55,598 nt of DNA from Desulfuromonadaceae bacterium (GCA_028683435.1 JAQUIG010000013.1:1-55598); one strand, 5' to 3'. Counted from the stretch's first letter, positions 42,427 to 51,861 are shown. Translations and numbers: made by a program. The notes: a model not told the origin generated them from the sequence alone.

Positions 42427-45096
42427 ATGATCCGCACGCTGATGCAGAGCATAACGGCTTCACTGCTTTTGCTGTCACTTGTTTCCAGTGCCGGTGCGGC
42501 GGAACAGTTGAACGTAGTTGGAGTACGATCCCTGTTTGAGGATGAACTTTTCGACATGGCATATACTGTCCACACATCAAAAGAGCACTACGATGAAGCA
42601 CTGAAGGTTGCCGAGCAGGCTATCAAAGCCAAACCGTCCGAGCTGGCATGGCGCAGGAAGGCGGCCAGAGCTGCCGAATCGGCCGGGCGGCAGAACACTG
42701 CCCTGGCCCATTTGCTGTATCTGGCAGAACTTGGGGATGGTACGGCGCGCCAGTCAGCCTTGCGGTTGTCCCGCAGCATGCATGAATATCAGGTGCGGCG
42801 CTATCTGCTGGAAGGGCTGTTGCTGGCTGGCGATGCTGATCCGGAGCTGTTAAAGGAGTATGTGAAGGTAAGTGAAGAGCTGGGGATGGCACGTGATGCG
42901 TATGACCTCCTTTCCTCCGGGCTCCCTTCAGGGAGTAATCACGAGCTGTTACTGAAGGAGCAGGCCCGGTTGGCCGAGTTGCTGAAAAGACCGGAAGATG
43001 CGGTCAATGCTCTTAACAAGCTGGCCCTGATCAGACCGTTAACTCCGGATGAAACCATGCAGCGGGCAGAGTATATGTTTGGCCAGGGAGACCTTGAGCA
43101 GTCGTGGCAGGCAGCCTCCATCCTGGATGCTGATAAAGAAGCGGCCACGGCCGCTGCCGCTGAACCCCGCCGCAGCTTTGCCTGGAACAGAGCTGCAGGC
43201 AGGCGGGCCGAACGCCGCTATTTCCAGATGGACCGTCCGTCGGTGGGGGCACAACTCAAGTATGAGGTAAACCAGGATGTGCGTACCGTTTCAGGGCAAA
43301 GAAGCGCGGAGAGCTCTCAAACGGCCACCGAACGACTTGAACTGTCAACCAAGGGGTTTGCGTACCACCCGGCGCTGCTGCAATTCAATCTGAAATTTTC
43401 GCCTGAATTCCAGCAGGTCATACAAACGAGAACAGAAACAACCGGTGAAACCGCTGCGAACGGCAACAGCTTCAACGCCAATTACCAAGCTAATGTCGTA
43501 TTTTTGAACATAAAACCATATACAGTGACGCTTTTCGCTCATCGTCTTGAAACCCAGTCATGGGCAGCCTATACCGGCGTCAGCAAGAACTCTACCGACA
43601 GTTACGGCGCAGACCTTGCCCTGAAATACAGTCTGCTTCCGACGACAGTCGGCTTCAGCAGCAGTTCCTCCTCGCAAAGCAGCTACTATGGCAGCAGCAA
43701 CGAGTTGCAGGAAGCTCACCTTTTATCGCGGCATCGAGGCATAACCGGCGACAGCAGCCTCACCTCCACCTACAGCGAGAACAAGCAGAGTACCAATAAT
43801 GTGGCAAATGAAATAAAGACTCTGAACAGCACTTTCAATAACCAGTATCAGGTGACCGATGACGGCCGGATCAACCTTGCGAGTAATCTGCAGTATATGG
43901 ATCAAAATTCCGTCACCCTTCGGAATAAATCATTGTTTATGATCGAGAACCTTTCCTGGCAGCACCTGAAGAATCTGCGGTCACGCTACAGCCTCAATTA
44001 TCGCCAGCTTGAAACAGGAACAACTAAAGGGTCCTGGACGACACTTAACGGCAGCCTGACTCACAAGCTCTATGAAAATCTGACCACCACAGCCGGGATT
44101 ACCGGGTCCGCCAACTCCTACGGCGACCGCCGGGAAAAAGCCGTGGCGGCTCTGATCAATACGGCATACCAACGCACTCTCGGCAGTTGGGGAACACTGA
44201 ACCTGAATGCCGGGGTAAACTCTCTCTATACCACCAGATCCGGGGCACGTGAGACAACACAGGCCATCAACGAACCTCATACTTTGAGTAGTATGACGGA
44301 GACCTATCTTGACAGGTCAGGCATAGACACCGCTTCAATTGCTGTAACCAACAGTGACGGCACCATTATCTACGTGAGGGATGTTGACTACCGTATTGAC
44401 AGCATCGGCAGTTCGGTGAGGATAAGCCGCGTGCCGCTCGGCGTCATTACCGATGGCCAACTGATCTCCGTCAGCTACCGTTATACAAGTGATGCCGCGT
44501 ATGACGATATGCTGCTGACCCAAAATTACGGAGTTGCGCTTGAACTGAAGCGTTCTCTGTTTCTGGCCTATCGCTATATGAATACAAAGCAGACATTGCT
44601 CGCCGGTCCGCAGCCTGACCGACTGAGCAACGCCACCATCCACTTGGCGACGATCCGTTATGATGTTGGCTGGAGTGAGAGCGGCGCTACCTATGAAGAC
44701 AACACCAGCAGCTCTGATATTGCCTACCGGCGCTGGGAGCTCGCCCAAACCATACGACTGCGCCCCAGCAACCGGTTTCAACACACTCTGCGCGGCTATT
44801 ACGGAGAGACCGTGTATCGTTCGTATACGGAGCGGAAAAAGAATTCAGGGGCTACGGCCACACTGAACTGGATGCCCTATAACTGGATGCGGTTTGAAGT
44901 TGAGGGTTATCTTGAACAGGTTGACGCCACTCTCGAAAAAACTGTTAATGGCGGCGCCAGGTCAGGTCTTGAGTTGAGTTATCGTCTCTGGACAGCCAAG
45001 TTGAGTTACAAGCTTGCCGTTCAGGAAAATTCGCTGAGTGACTCCAAACGTACCAACCAGCAGTTACAGCTGGAGCTGAGACGGACGATGTGGTAG
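42427..45096 (+). CDS. Outer-membrane beta-barrel protein with N-terminal TPR domain
   Basis: This 889-aa protein has a signal peptide (to about residue 24, SSAGAA). An alpha-helical TPR-like region follows (about 50-235; YDEALKVAEQAIKAKPSE, LAHLLYLAELGDG). About 620 residues of alternating polar/aromatic strands, rich in Ser, Thr and Tyr, end in RRTMW, an aromatic terminus as in outer-membrane barrels. By length a barrel of more than 20 strands is possible. It contains no cysteine pair or heme site. Flanked by cytochromes and NHL lipoproteins, it is the best candidate for the porin of a transmembrane electron conduit. No sequence match to ExtB, OmbB or MtrB is claimed. Confidence 0.8.
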   Translation: MIRTLMQSITASLLLLSLVSSAGAAEQLNVVGVRSLFEDELFDMAYTVHTSKEHYDEALKVAEQAIKAKPSELAWRRKAARAAESAGRQNTALAHLLYLAELGDGTARQSALRLSRSMHEYQVRRYLLEGLLLAGDADPELLKEYVKVSEELGMARDAYDLLSSGLPSGSNHELLLKEQARLAELLKRPEDAVNALNKLALIRPLTPDETMQRAEYMFGQGDLEQSWQAASILDADKEAATAAAAEPRRSFAWNRAAGRRAERRYFQMDRPSVGAQLKYEVNQDVRTVSGQRSAESSQTATERLELSTKGFAYHPALLQFNLKFSPEFQQVIQTRTETTGETAANGNSFNANYQANVVFLNIKPYTVTLFAHRLETQSWAAYTGVSKNSTDSYGADLALKYSLLPTTVGFSSSSSSQSSYYGSSNELQEAHLLSRHRGITGDSSLTSTYSENKQSTNNVANEIKTLNSTFNNQYQVTDDGRINLASNLQYMDQNSVTLRNKSLFMIENLSWQHLKNLRSRYSLNYRQLETGTTKGSWTTLNGSLTHKLYENLTTTAGITGSANSYGDRREKAVAALINTAYQRTLGSWGTLNLNAGVNSLYTTRSGARETTQAINEPHTLSSMTETYLDRSGIDTASIAVTNSDGTIIYVRDVDYRIDSIGSSVRISRVPLGVITDGQLISVSYRYTSDAAYDDMLLTQNYGVALELKRSLFLAYRYMNTKQTLLAGPQPDRLSNATIHLATIRYDVGWSESGATYEDNTSSSDIAYRRWELAQTIRLRPSNRFQHTLRGYYGETVYRSYTERKKNSGATATLNWMPYNWMRFEVEGYLEQVDATLEKTVNGGARSGLELSYRLWTAKLSYKLAVQENSLSDSKRTNQQLQLELRRTMW

Positions 45097-45120
45097 ACGT
45101 CCCGATCGTGAGGAATATGT

Positions 45121-46173
45121 ATGCCCAGCCATAACAAAACTTTGCTGATCTGCCTGCTGCTGCTCTTTGCGGCCGCCTCTGCCGGGTGCACAGGAGCGCA
45201 GCAGCGGTTGAGAGAACCGGCGATGACCCCTCCGGTATGGCCGGGTGATGGTGAAATGCCGCGAATACGCTATCTCAGCAGCTTTACCCAGCCGGAGGAT
45301 CTGCAGATCCGGCAGGGGATGGTGTCACGTATCTGGGACTACGTCGTTGGCGCTCAAGAACGTGGCCTGGTGGCGCCACAGGGGGTTACCGCCGATGCGG
45401 ACGGCACGATCTATGTGGTTGATGCAGCACTCAAAACCGTACAGATCTACAACAGCAGCAGAAATAAATTCAGGGTGGTCCCGGACGACGACCATCTTTT
45501 TGAAACACCGATACATGCCGTGGCAGACGAAGAAACGGGGCGTCTCTACGTCACCGATTCTGCCGCCGGCGCGGTCAGATCTTTTGCTCTGTCTGAAACC
45601 GGATCAGCGGGAGAGTTCGGCAAGGGGGAGCTTGAACGTCCCACCGGCATCGCACTCAACAAAAGGACGAACGAACTGCTGGTCCTTGATACCCGGCACG
45701 CAGCGGTTTTCCGCTACAACCGCCACACCCTCCGGCTGATCGGGCGTTTTGGTTCTCGCGGCACCGCTCAAGGTCAGTTTAACCACCCCACCGCCCTGGC
45801 GGTAAACAGCACCGGCGAGATTCTGGTGAACGATGCCCTGAATTTCAGGATTCAGGTTTTCTCTCCGGCAGGTGAATTCCGTCACGCTTTTGGCAAGGCC
45901 GGCGACAGTCCCGGCTATTTCAATCGCCCTAAAGGGGTAGCCGTGGACAGCGACAACAATATCTATGTGGTGGATACCCTTTTCGACAATGTCCAGATTT
46001 TTGATGCAGAGGGGAAACTTTTGCTCTCATTCGGCCAGGCCGGCCAGGGAGCGGGGGAGTTCTGGATGCCGACCGGCATATTTATTGACCAAAACGACCG
46101 TATCTATGTCGCCGACACCTACAACAAACGGGTTCAGACCTTCCAGTATCTGAAACAGGCGGGGCACAAATGA
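45121..46173 (+). CDS. Second NHL-repeat beta-propeller lipoprotein
   Basis: This 350-aa lipoprotein has the lipobox ASAGC (cysteine at residue 22). NHL blades include LVAPQGVTADADGTIYVVDA, QFNHPTALAVNSTGEILVND and FNRPKGVAVDSDNNIYVVDT. It aligns along its length with the NHL protein at 40528, so the two arose by duplication and now bracket the pentaheme cytochrome and barrel genes. GAGGA precedes the start. The stop overlaps the start of the next cytochrome gene (ATGA), which suggests stoichiometric synthesis with it. Confidence 0.9.
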   Translation: MPSHNKTLLICLLLLFAAASAGCTGAQQRLREPAMTPPVWPGDGEMPRIRYLSSFTQPEDLQIRQGMVSRIWDYVVGAQERGLVAPQGVTADADGTIYVVDAALKTVQIYNSSRNKFRVVPDDDHLFETPIHAVADEETGRLYVTDSAAGAVRSFALSETGSAGEFGKGELERPTGIALNKRTNELLVLDTRHAAVFRYNRHTLRLIGRFGSRGTAQGQFNHPTALAVNSTGEILVNDALNFRIQVFSPAGEFRHAFGKAGDSPGYFNRPKGVAVDSDNNIYVVDTLFDNVQIFDAEGKLLLSFGQAGQGAGEFWMPTGIFIDQNDRIYVADTYNKRVQTFQYLKQAGHK

Positions 46174-47879
46174 ACACTATTTTCATCAGAGCTGGAATAC
46201 TGTGGGGAGCGGCCTTCGTGGCGTTCGTCACCGTTCCCGCACATGGTAAAAGCATTGTTGACAGCATGCATAATCTCTCCATCAGCGGTCCGGGTGCGGT
46301 AAAGGCGACGACCCAAACCGAGATATGCATCTTCTGCCACACACCTCACAACGCCCGCCCTGACATTCCGTATCTCTGGAACCGGCTGGACCCGGCAGGG
46401 GCATATACACCCTATGCCAGTACCACGCTTAAGGCTGCCGTTGGCCAGCCGACCGGCACGTCCCGGCTTTGCCTTTCCTGTCATGACGGCACCATTGCAC
46501 CCGGCGCGGTACTCTCTCAGACAGCGGTAATGCCGTTTACCGCCTCAATGAGCGGGCGCAGTTCAAACCTCGGCATCAATCTGGCTGATGACCACCCGGT
46601 TTCCTTTGATTACAGCGCTGCTGCAGCATTAAACGGCCAGCTGAAAAGTGCGGCTTTGCTGCCGTCCAATGTGCGCCTTGATGCAACCGGGCAGATGCAG
46701 TGTACCGCCTGTCACAACCCCCATAACGATCAATACGGAAAATTCCTGGTCATGTCAAACCTTGGTGCGGCGCTCTGTGTCAGCTGCCATAGCAAAACCA
46801 ACTGGAGCGGAAACAGCCACGCAACCTCCCCCAAAACCTGGAACGGCACCGCTCCTGACCCATGGCCTTCCTCAAGTTATACTACTGTAGCTGCTAACGG
46901 CTGCGGCAACTGTCACCGCCCCCACAACGCTGCAGGGGAGCAGAGACTGCTGAACTATGCCGTGGAGGAAACCACCTGTCTGGTCTGTCACAACGGCAAC
47001 GTCGCTACTAAAAATATCAGCGCCGACCTGGCCAAAATATACCGGCACCCGGTTGACGCCTTCACCGGTTTCCACGATACGGCGGAAAATTACGCCGGCA
47101 CCGTCAGCAAGCATGTTGAATGTGTCGACTGCCATAACCCCCATCAGGTGGTAAACAGTAGTAGTACCGATCTGGCGCCTTGGGTCCCCGGCATACTGAA
47201 GGGGGTGCCGGGGGTTGATTTATATACCAATGCCTATATCCCCTCAGCCACCTACGAATATCAGATCTGCTTCAAGTGCCATGGTGCTCTGATCAACAAC
47301 GTACTAACCACCCCCCCGCCCATCACCAGGTCTTGGCCTACCACGAGGGATAACCGCACAAAGTTCACCGGCGTGTCCTTCCACCCGGTGGTGAATCCGC
47401 TGAACAAGATAAGCGACAACATGCTCGTTGCACCATGGGCAAAAGGCTCGATGCTACACTGCACCGACTGCCACGGCAGCGACTCAGGCGGAGCAAGGGG
47501 CTCCCACGGTTCGATCTACCCCTTTATCCTGGTCGCGGAGTACAAGACCTCCGAATTATTGCCAACTTCAGCTACGGCTTATCTTACAGATTCTGCACTC
47601 TGCTTCAAGTGTCACAGGGCGGATACGCTTTTTGGCTCTACTGCCAAATTTCCACAGCATAGAAAACATTTGAACTCTACCACCGGAACAAACGAACGCT
47701 GCTCCTATTGCCACGACCCCCACGGCAGCCCCTACCCGGGCATGATCAACTTTGACATGCGACCGGGGATAGTTAGCCTGAGCGGTGGAAAACCGATACA
47801 ACTCATATATGTAGCGGGTCAGTTGGGTAATAAGAACACATGCGTTCTTACCTGTCATGGGTATGTCCACGGCTCGTAA
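46170..47879 (+). CDS. Multiheme cytochrome with OmcE-like head and C-terminal heme extension
   Basis: This 569-aa secreted protein (signal peptide to about residue 27) carries 11 CXXCH sites and one CX3CH (CVLTCH). The first 210 residues repeat the motif order of the tetraheme cytochrome at 39823: HNLSIS, CIFCHTPHN, YLWN, YASTTL, CLSCHDGTIAP, HPVSF, CTACHNPHN and CVSCH. The remaining 350 residues add CGNCH, CLVCH, CVDCH, CFKCH, CTDCH, CFKCH, CSYCH and CVLTCH. It could cap or seed a filament of the small protein and connect it to the conduit. Alternatively it is an independent cytochrome that shares only the domain. It overlaps the NHL gene by ATGA. Confidence 0.88.
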   Translation: MNTIFIRAGILWGAAFVAFVTVPAHGKSIVDSMHNLSISGPGAVKATTQTEICIFCHTPHNARPDIPYLWNRLDPAGAYTPYASTTLKAAVGQPTGTSRLCLSCHDGTIAPGAVLSQTAVMPFTASMSGRSSNLGINLADDHPVSFDYSAAAALNGQLKSAALLPSNVRLDATGQMQCTACHNPHNDQYGKFLVMSNLGAALCVSCHSKTNWSGNSHATSPKTWNGTAPDPWPSSSYTTVAANGCGNCHRPHNAAGEQRLLNYAVEETTCLVCHNGNVATKNISADLAKIYRHPVDAFTGFHDTAENYAGTVSKHVECVDCHNPHQVVNSSSTDLAPWVPGILKGVPGVDLYTNAYIPSATYEYQICFKCHGALINNVLTTPPPITRSWPTTRDNRTKFTGVSFHPVVNPLNKISDNMLVAPWAKGSMLHCTDCHGSDSGGARGSHGSIYPFILVAEYKTSELLPTSATAYLTDSALCFKCHRADTLFGSTAKFPQHRKHLNSTTGTNERCSYCHDPHGSPYPGMINFDMRPGIVSLSGGKPIQLIYVAGQLGNKNTCVLTCHGYVHGS

Positions 47880-47946
47880 CCAGCAATTGAACAGATTAAA
47901 GCCGGTTTACCTGCAACATATGAGAACATCACGGAGGAGTAACTTT

Positions 47947-49314
47947 ATGTACAGAATCAGGCCATGTACGTCGTTGTTGGCGTCAGCAAGCTGCACCGCC
48001 AGTACCGTTCTGTTGTTTTTAGCGTTGTCTGCAGCGCACTCCGAGGCCGGGTCAGGTTTTTCGCTGTCGGAAAAGCAGGGCTGCGTGTCTGCGGAATGCC
48101 ACCCCAAGATGGGAACCGATAAGTATGTTCATGGCCCGGTAGCCACCGGAAACTGCACCTTCTGCCACAAACAGGACAAGAAAGAGCGGCATGAATTCAA
48201 GCCGATTTCCGATGTGGCATCCCTCTGTTATGCCTGCCACGACAAGCTGCATCTGGGACCGGTGGTACACAAACCGGTGAAGGATGGCAACTGTACCGGA
48301 TGCCACAGCCCGCACCAGTCGGGGCACAACTTCCAGCTGTTGGGAGCGGGACAGGATCTCTGTTTTGTCTGCCACAAGAAAACTATTTTAAGCGGCAAAG
48401 TCAAGCACAGTCCGGTAGCGAGCGGTGAATGCAGCAACTGTCATGGCCACCACTCCGGCAGCTTCCCCAAGCTGTTGTCCGGTAATGGCAATGATGTCTG
48501 CTACACGTGCCATACGGATAAACAGAGCGAATTTTCAGCCAAACCGCATATCCATGCACCGATGAAGAGCGGTTGCGTGCAGTGTCATAATCCTCACAGC
48601 AGCGATTACAAGTATGTGCTGATCGGAGAGCATACCAAAGGGGTATGTTTTGTCTGCCACAAGGACAAACATAAGGAGATTGCGGACGCCACCGTCAAAC
48701 ATGGCGGTCTTGAGCTGGAAAACGGCTGCATGGCCTGCCACTCCCCCCATACATCGGCTTTTCCGAAACAGTTGGCTATGGCGCCGATGGATCTTTGTCT
48801 CAGCTGCCATGATCGTGACTATGTCCATGCCGACAAGAAAACAGCCGATATGAAGGGATTTTTAGCCCAGAACAGGATTACCCATGGTCCGATCAAAGAC
48901 AAGGACTGCTCAGGCTGCCACAACACCCACGGGTCGAGCAGCTTCAGGATCCTGAGAGGTAACTATCCGCCGGTTTTCTATGCCAGATTCAATCCCGAAA
49001 ACTACAAACTCTGCTTCAACTGTCACAACGATACCCTGGTGCAGGATGCCAAAACAACCACCCTTACCGGTTTCCGTAACGGCGACCAGAACCTGCACTA
49101 CGTTCACGTCAATAAGTCTCCCAAGGGGAGGACCTGTCGCGCCTGTCATGACGCCCATGCCACCAATAACCCGAAGCACATCCGGGATACGGTCCCCTTT
49201 GGCGCGTGGCAACTGCCGGTTGGACTGGTAAAAAACAAGAGCGGCGGTTCCTGTCTGCCCGGCTGCCATCAGGAGTTTAAATATGATCGTGACAAGATGG
49301 TGAAAAACAGATGA
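47947..49314 (+). CDS. 13-15-heme c-type cytochrome
   Basis: This 455-aa secreted protein has a signal region to about residue 36 (LALSAAHSEAG). Thirteen CXXCH sites are seen, plus CVSAECH (CX4CH) at the mature N-terminus and CLPGCH (CX3CH) near the C-terminus. Repeats of the type HGPV-x-GNCTFCH, CxxCH-xxHS with regular spacing suggest a chain of doubled CXXCH modules. The frame extends upstream to 47857, inside the previous gene; the ATG at 47947 has GGAGGAG 7 nt upstream and gives a signal peptide. It overlaps the next gene by ATGA. Whether the atypical motifs bind heme is unknown. Confidence 0.9.
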   Translation: MYRIRPCTSLLASASCTASTVLLFLALSAAHSEAGSGFSLSEKQGCVSAECHPKMGTDKYVHGPVATGNCTFCHKQDKKERHEFKPISDVASLCYACHDKLHLGPVVHKPVKDGNCTGCHSPHQSGHNFQLLGAGQDLCFVCHKKTILSGKVKHSPVASGECSNCHGHHSGSFPKLLSGNGNDVCYTCHTDKQSEFSAKPHIHAPMKSGCVQCHNPHSSDYKYVLIGEHTKGVCFVCHKDKHKEIADATVKHGGLELENGCMACHSPHTSAFPKQLAMAPMDLCLSCHDRDYVHADKKTADMKGFLAQNRITHGPIKDKDCSGCHNTHGSSSFRILRGNYPPVFYARFNPENYKLCFNCHNDTLVQDAKTTTLTGFRNGDQNLHYVHVNKSPKGRTCRACHDAHATNNPKHIRDTVPFGAWQLPVGLVKNKSGGSCLPGCHQEFKYDRDKMVKNR

Positions 49315-49652
49315 TTCGGCTCTTCAGGATATTGTTCCTGTGTCTCGCTGTTGCCGTCGCAGCCGCCCCTGCAGCTGCAGGCCCGGCTACAGAGAATCAA
49401 CCACATGGCCAACAGACGGCCGGACCTGATCATAACGGCACAATCGGCAAGGCCCTGGCTTTAGTGCAGCAAGGAAAACCTGATGAAGCGGAACAACTGC
49501 TGCTGCAGGCCCTGGCGCTGACCCCGGATCCTGCAGAGGTATATTATCAGCTTGGCCGGGTCTACGAACAGCGCGGCGACAGCGTGAAGGCCATTGCCGC
49601 TTTCAAGGAAGGAATCAAAATCCATGAGCAGGGGAGACGCACAAGCCGATGA
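49311..49652 (+). CDS. Small periplasmic TPR protein
   Basis: This 113-aa protein has a signal peptide (RILFLCLAVAVAAAPAAAG) and two or so TPR motifs (about 45-110; ALALVQQGKPDEAEQLLLQA, VYYQLGRVYEQRGDSVKAI). It is joined by ATGA overlaps to the cytochrome before and the thioredoxin-fold/TPR protein after. It probably mediates protein contacts during cytochrome maturation or assembly; this is inferred from position. Confidence 0.82.
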   Translation: MIRLFRILFLCLAVAVAAAPAAAGPATENQPHGQQTAGPDHNGTIGKALALVQQGKPDEAEQLLLQALALTPDPAEVYYQLGRVYEQRGDSVKAIAAFKEGIKIHEQGRRTSR

Positions 49653-50773
49653 GAAGATTTGCCTGCAATACCAGATCGCTTGCCGTCCGTCTGATGCCGC
49701 TATGGGTTTTGCTTGTCCTGTTAAACACCTCCATTTCATCATCTGCCCTCCGTTCGCTGGAGGTGGGAATGGAGGTTCCGGACTTTACCCTGAATGACCT
49801 GAATAAAAATACGCAAAAGCTTTCAGGTCTCAGGGGAGAAAAGTTGACGGCGGTACTGTTCTGGGCAACCTGGGGAGACAACTCGAAAAAAGCCCTGCGG
49901 CAGATGCAATCCCTTCATCAGAAATATAAAGATGCCGGGTTTTCGGTCATAGGCATCAACGTCGACAAACAGGAGGTAACAGAAGAAACCTTGACTAACA
50001 TAAAGGGAGTTGCCGCCTCACTGAATATCACCTTCCCCCTGCTGGTTGACCGGAGACTTGCAACATTCAACAACTACGGCATTATCGCCGTTCCGAGCAC
50101 GGTTATTCTCGACAGGAACCGGGTCATTACCTATGAGCTGTCCGGGTTTCCATTAATGGGAGCCGACTCCTTGAAGCTGTTTGTCGAAAGGGTCGTAGAG
50201 AACAAAAACAAACCGGCTCAAATCGCCGTAACCGGCTATCAACCGGATAAAAAGGCGGTGCGACTCTGGAATATGGGAACCAGTTCACTGAAATCTGAGC
50301 GAACCGCCAAAAGTGCCAGGACGTGGTTTGAGAAGGCCATTGCAGCCGACCCCTTATTTACCCTCCCCTATCTGAGCCTCGGCGAGCTGTACTACAAACA
50401 GCACGACCTGATCGAAGCCAAGAGACAGTTCGAGCTGGTGCTGCAAAGAAAACCGGATCATGCCATTGCCCTCTGTGCGTTGGGACAGATTTTACTTGAT
50501 GAGGGAAATCTGCCCGGCGCAGAGCAGAAACTGGCAAAAGCTGTGCAGGCTGATGAGGCCTATCTGCCCGGCTACTATCTGCTTGGTCTCCTGAAAGGGA
50601 GGCAGGGAGATGTGGCCGTGGCCCTGCAGTGGTTCAAGCGTGCAGAGGAGATCAATCCGGGGGATTACAGGATCTTTGTCCATAAAGGGATGATGTATGA
50701 AGAGCGTAAAGATCTGCCGGCTGCCTCAGCCGGATATAAGAAAGCGCTGGAACTGATCACGGGACAGCTATGA
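49649..50773 (+). CDS. Thioredoxin-fold (TlpA/AhpC-TSA-like) protein fused to TPRs, active-site cysteines missing
   Basis: This 374-aa exported protein has an N-terminal hydrophobic segment (about 14-33), then a peroxiredoxin/TlpA-like domain (about 38-190; VGMEVPDFTLNDL, GINVDKQEVTEE, the cis-proline loop IAVPSTVILD). C-terminal TPRs follow (about 215-370; LPYLSLGELYYKQHDL). The redox site, normally WCxxC, reads WGDNS at 75-79. No other cysteine exists beyond residue 6, so it cannot do dithiol chemistry. It may act as a chaperone or scaffold for apocytochromes. It is translationally coupled on both sides. Confidence 0.88.
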   Translation: MRRFACNTRSLAVRLMPLWVLLVLLNTSISSSALRSLEVGMEVPDFTLNDLNKNTQKLSGLRGEKLTAVLFWATWGDNSKKALRQMQSLHQKYKDAGFSVIGINVDKQEVTEETLTNIKGVAASLNITFPLLVDRRLATFNNYGIIAVPSTVILDRNRVITYELSGFPLMGADSLKLFVERVVENKNKPAQIAVTGYQPDKKAVRLWNMGTSSLKSERTAKSARTWFEKAIAADPLFTLPYLSLGELYYKQHDLIEAKRQFELVLQRKPDHAIALCALGQILLDEGNLPGAEQKLAKAVQADEAYLPGYYLLGLLKGRQGDVAVALQWFKRAEEINPGDYRIFVHKGMMYEERKDLPAASAGYKKALELITGQL

Positions 50774-51771
50774 GACTATTATTAATGAACAAACTGATCA
50801 GCAGCATTGTCACCGCCACCTGCCTGTTTTTTATGGCCGGAAGCCTCCACGCTGCGACGCTCCGTGTGCTGTCACCGGCAAACAACAGTTTTGTTGAACA
50901 CGAACTGCTCAACATCGTGCTGTCGCTCCAGGATGGGAACGCCACATCCGTTAAGGCTGTTGTAAACGGCAAAGCCTATACGAAGGCCGTAGCTGAAGGC
51001 GGCAGCAGCAAAATCGTCTGTTTCGGCGTAACGCTGGTCAATGGCTCAAACAGGATTGTCATAACCGCTGCAAACGATTCCGGCGAAATCGGCAAGAGCA
51101 TTTTGTCCATCTATCTTCGTTCCAGACTTTCCAAGCCTCACCAGCAGCCTCCGGCAGGGTTCCAGCGCTACTATTTCCATCTGCCCGCGAACGAAGGTGC
51201 CTGCGCTCCCTGCCACCGCATGGAACCTCATCTGAATGATCTGCACCCTGCAAAGCCGGAAGAGTCTCCCTGTTATCAATGCCACAAACGTAAGGACAAC
51301 AGCGCCTACAAACATAGGCCCGTCTCAGCGGGGGCTTGCTTCAGTTGCCACGAAGTTGTTACCGGGAAACGAAAATATACCACACCGAAACCTGAGCAAT
51401 CGATCTGTTTCCTTTGCCATAGTACCCAGCAAAAACGCTGGAAAAACAAAAAAGTACACCATGGTCCCACAGCCGTCGGTAACTGCAGCGTCTGCCACGA
51501 CCCTCATGGATCGGATTGGCCTTCCTTTATCTATATGCACCCGACAGACCTCTGCCTCAACTGCCACAATGACAAAAAAAGTGGTCTCCACGTCATTGCC
51601 GGTTTTTTTGCCAAGGGACATCCGGTCAGGGGAGATAAAAACCCCCTGAAACCTGATCGTCCGTTTTCCTGTGCCGGTTGCCACAATCCCCACGCAGGTG
51701 ACACCCAAAGTCTGCTTAACAAGGAACGGGGCAACAATAGCGCCTATTGTCAGACCTGTCACAAGCTGTGA
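50770..51771 (+). CDS. Octaheme c-type cytochrome with N-terminal Ig-like domain
   Basis: This 333-aa secreted protein (signal peptide about 1-28) begins with a beta-sandwich-like region of about 90 residues (LRVLSPANNSFVEHELLNIV, VNGSNRIVITAANDSGE) resembling bacterial Ig-like domains. Eight heme sites follow: CAPCH, CYQCH, CFSCH, CFLCH, CSVCH, CLNCH, CAGCH and CQTCH. Ig-like domains on cytochromes often serve cell-surface attachment or docking. The gene overlaps the thioredoxin-fold gene by ATGA and ends this coupled block; 90 bp of non-coding sequence follow. Confidence 0.9.
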   Translation: MRLLLMNKLISSIVTATCLFFMAGSLHAATLRVLSPANNSFVEHELLNIVLSLQDGNATSVKAVVNGKAYTKAVAEGGSSKIVCFGVTLVNGSNRIVITAANDSGEIGKSILSIYLRSRLSKPHQQPPAGFQRYYFHLPANEGACAPCHRMEPHLNDLHPAKPEESPCYQCHKRKDNSAYKHRPVSAGACFSCHEVVTGKRKYTTPKPEQSICFLCHSTQQKRWKNKKVHHGPTAVGNCSVCHDPHGSDWPSFIYMHPTDLCLNCHNDKKSGLHVIAGFFAKGHPVRGDKNPLKPDRPFSCAGCHNPHAGDTQSLLNKERGNNSAYCQTCHKL

Positions 51772-51861
51772 TAAACGGACTTCTTTTTGAACTATATATC
51801 GAGGGCGATTATTACGTAGCAGAACCCACACCGTGGGGAATTCGATGGAATGAGAGGGTTT

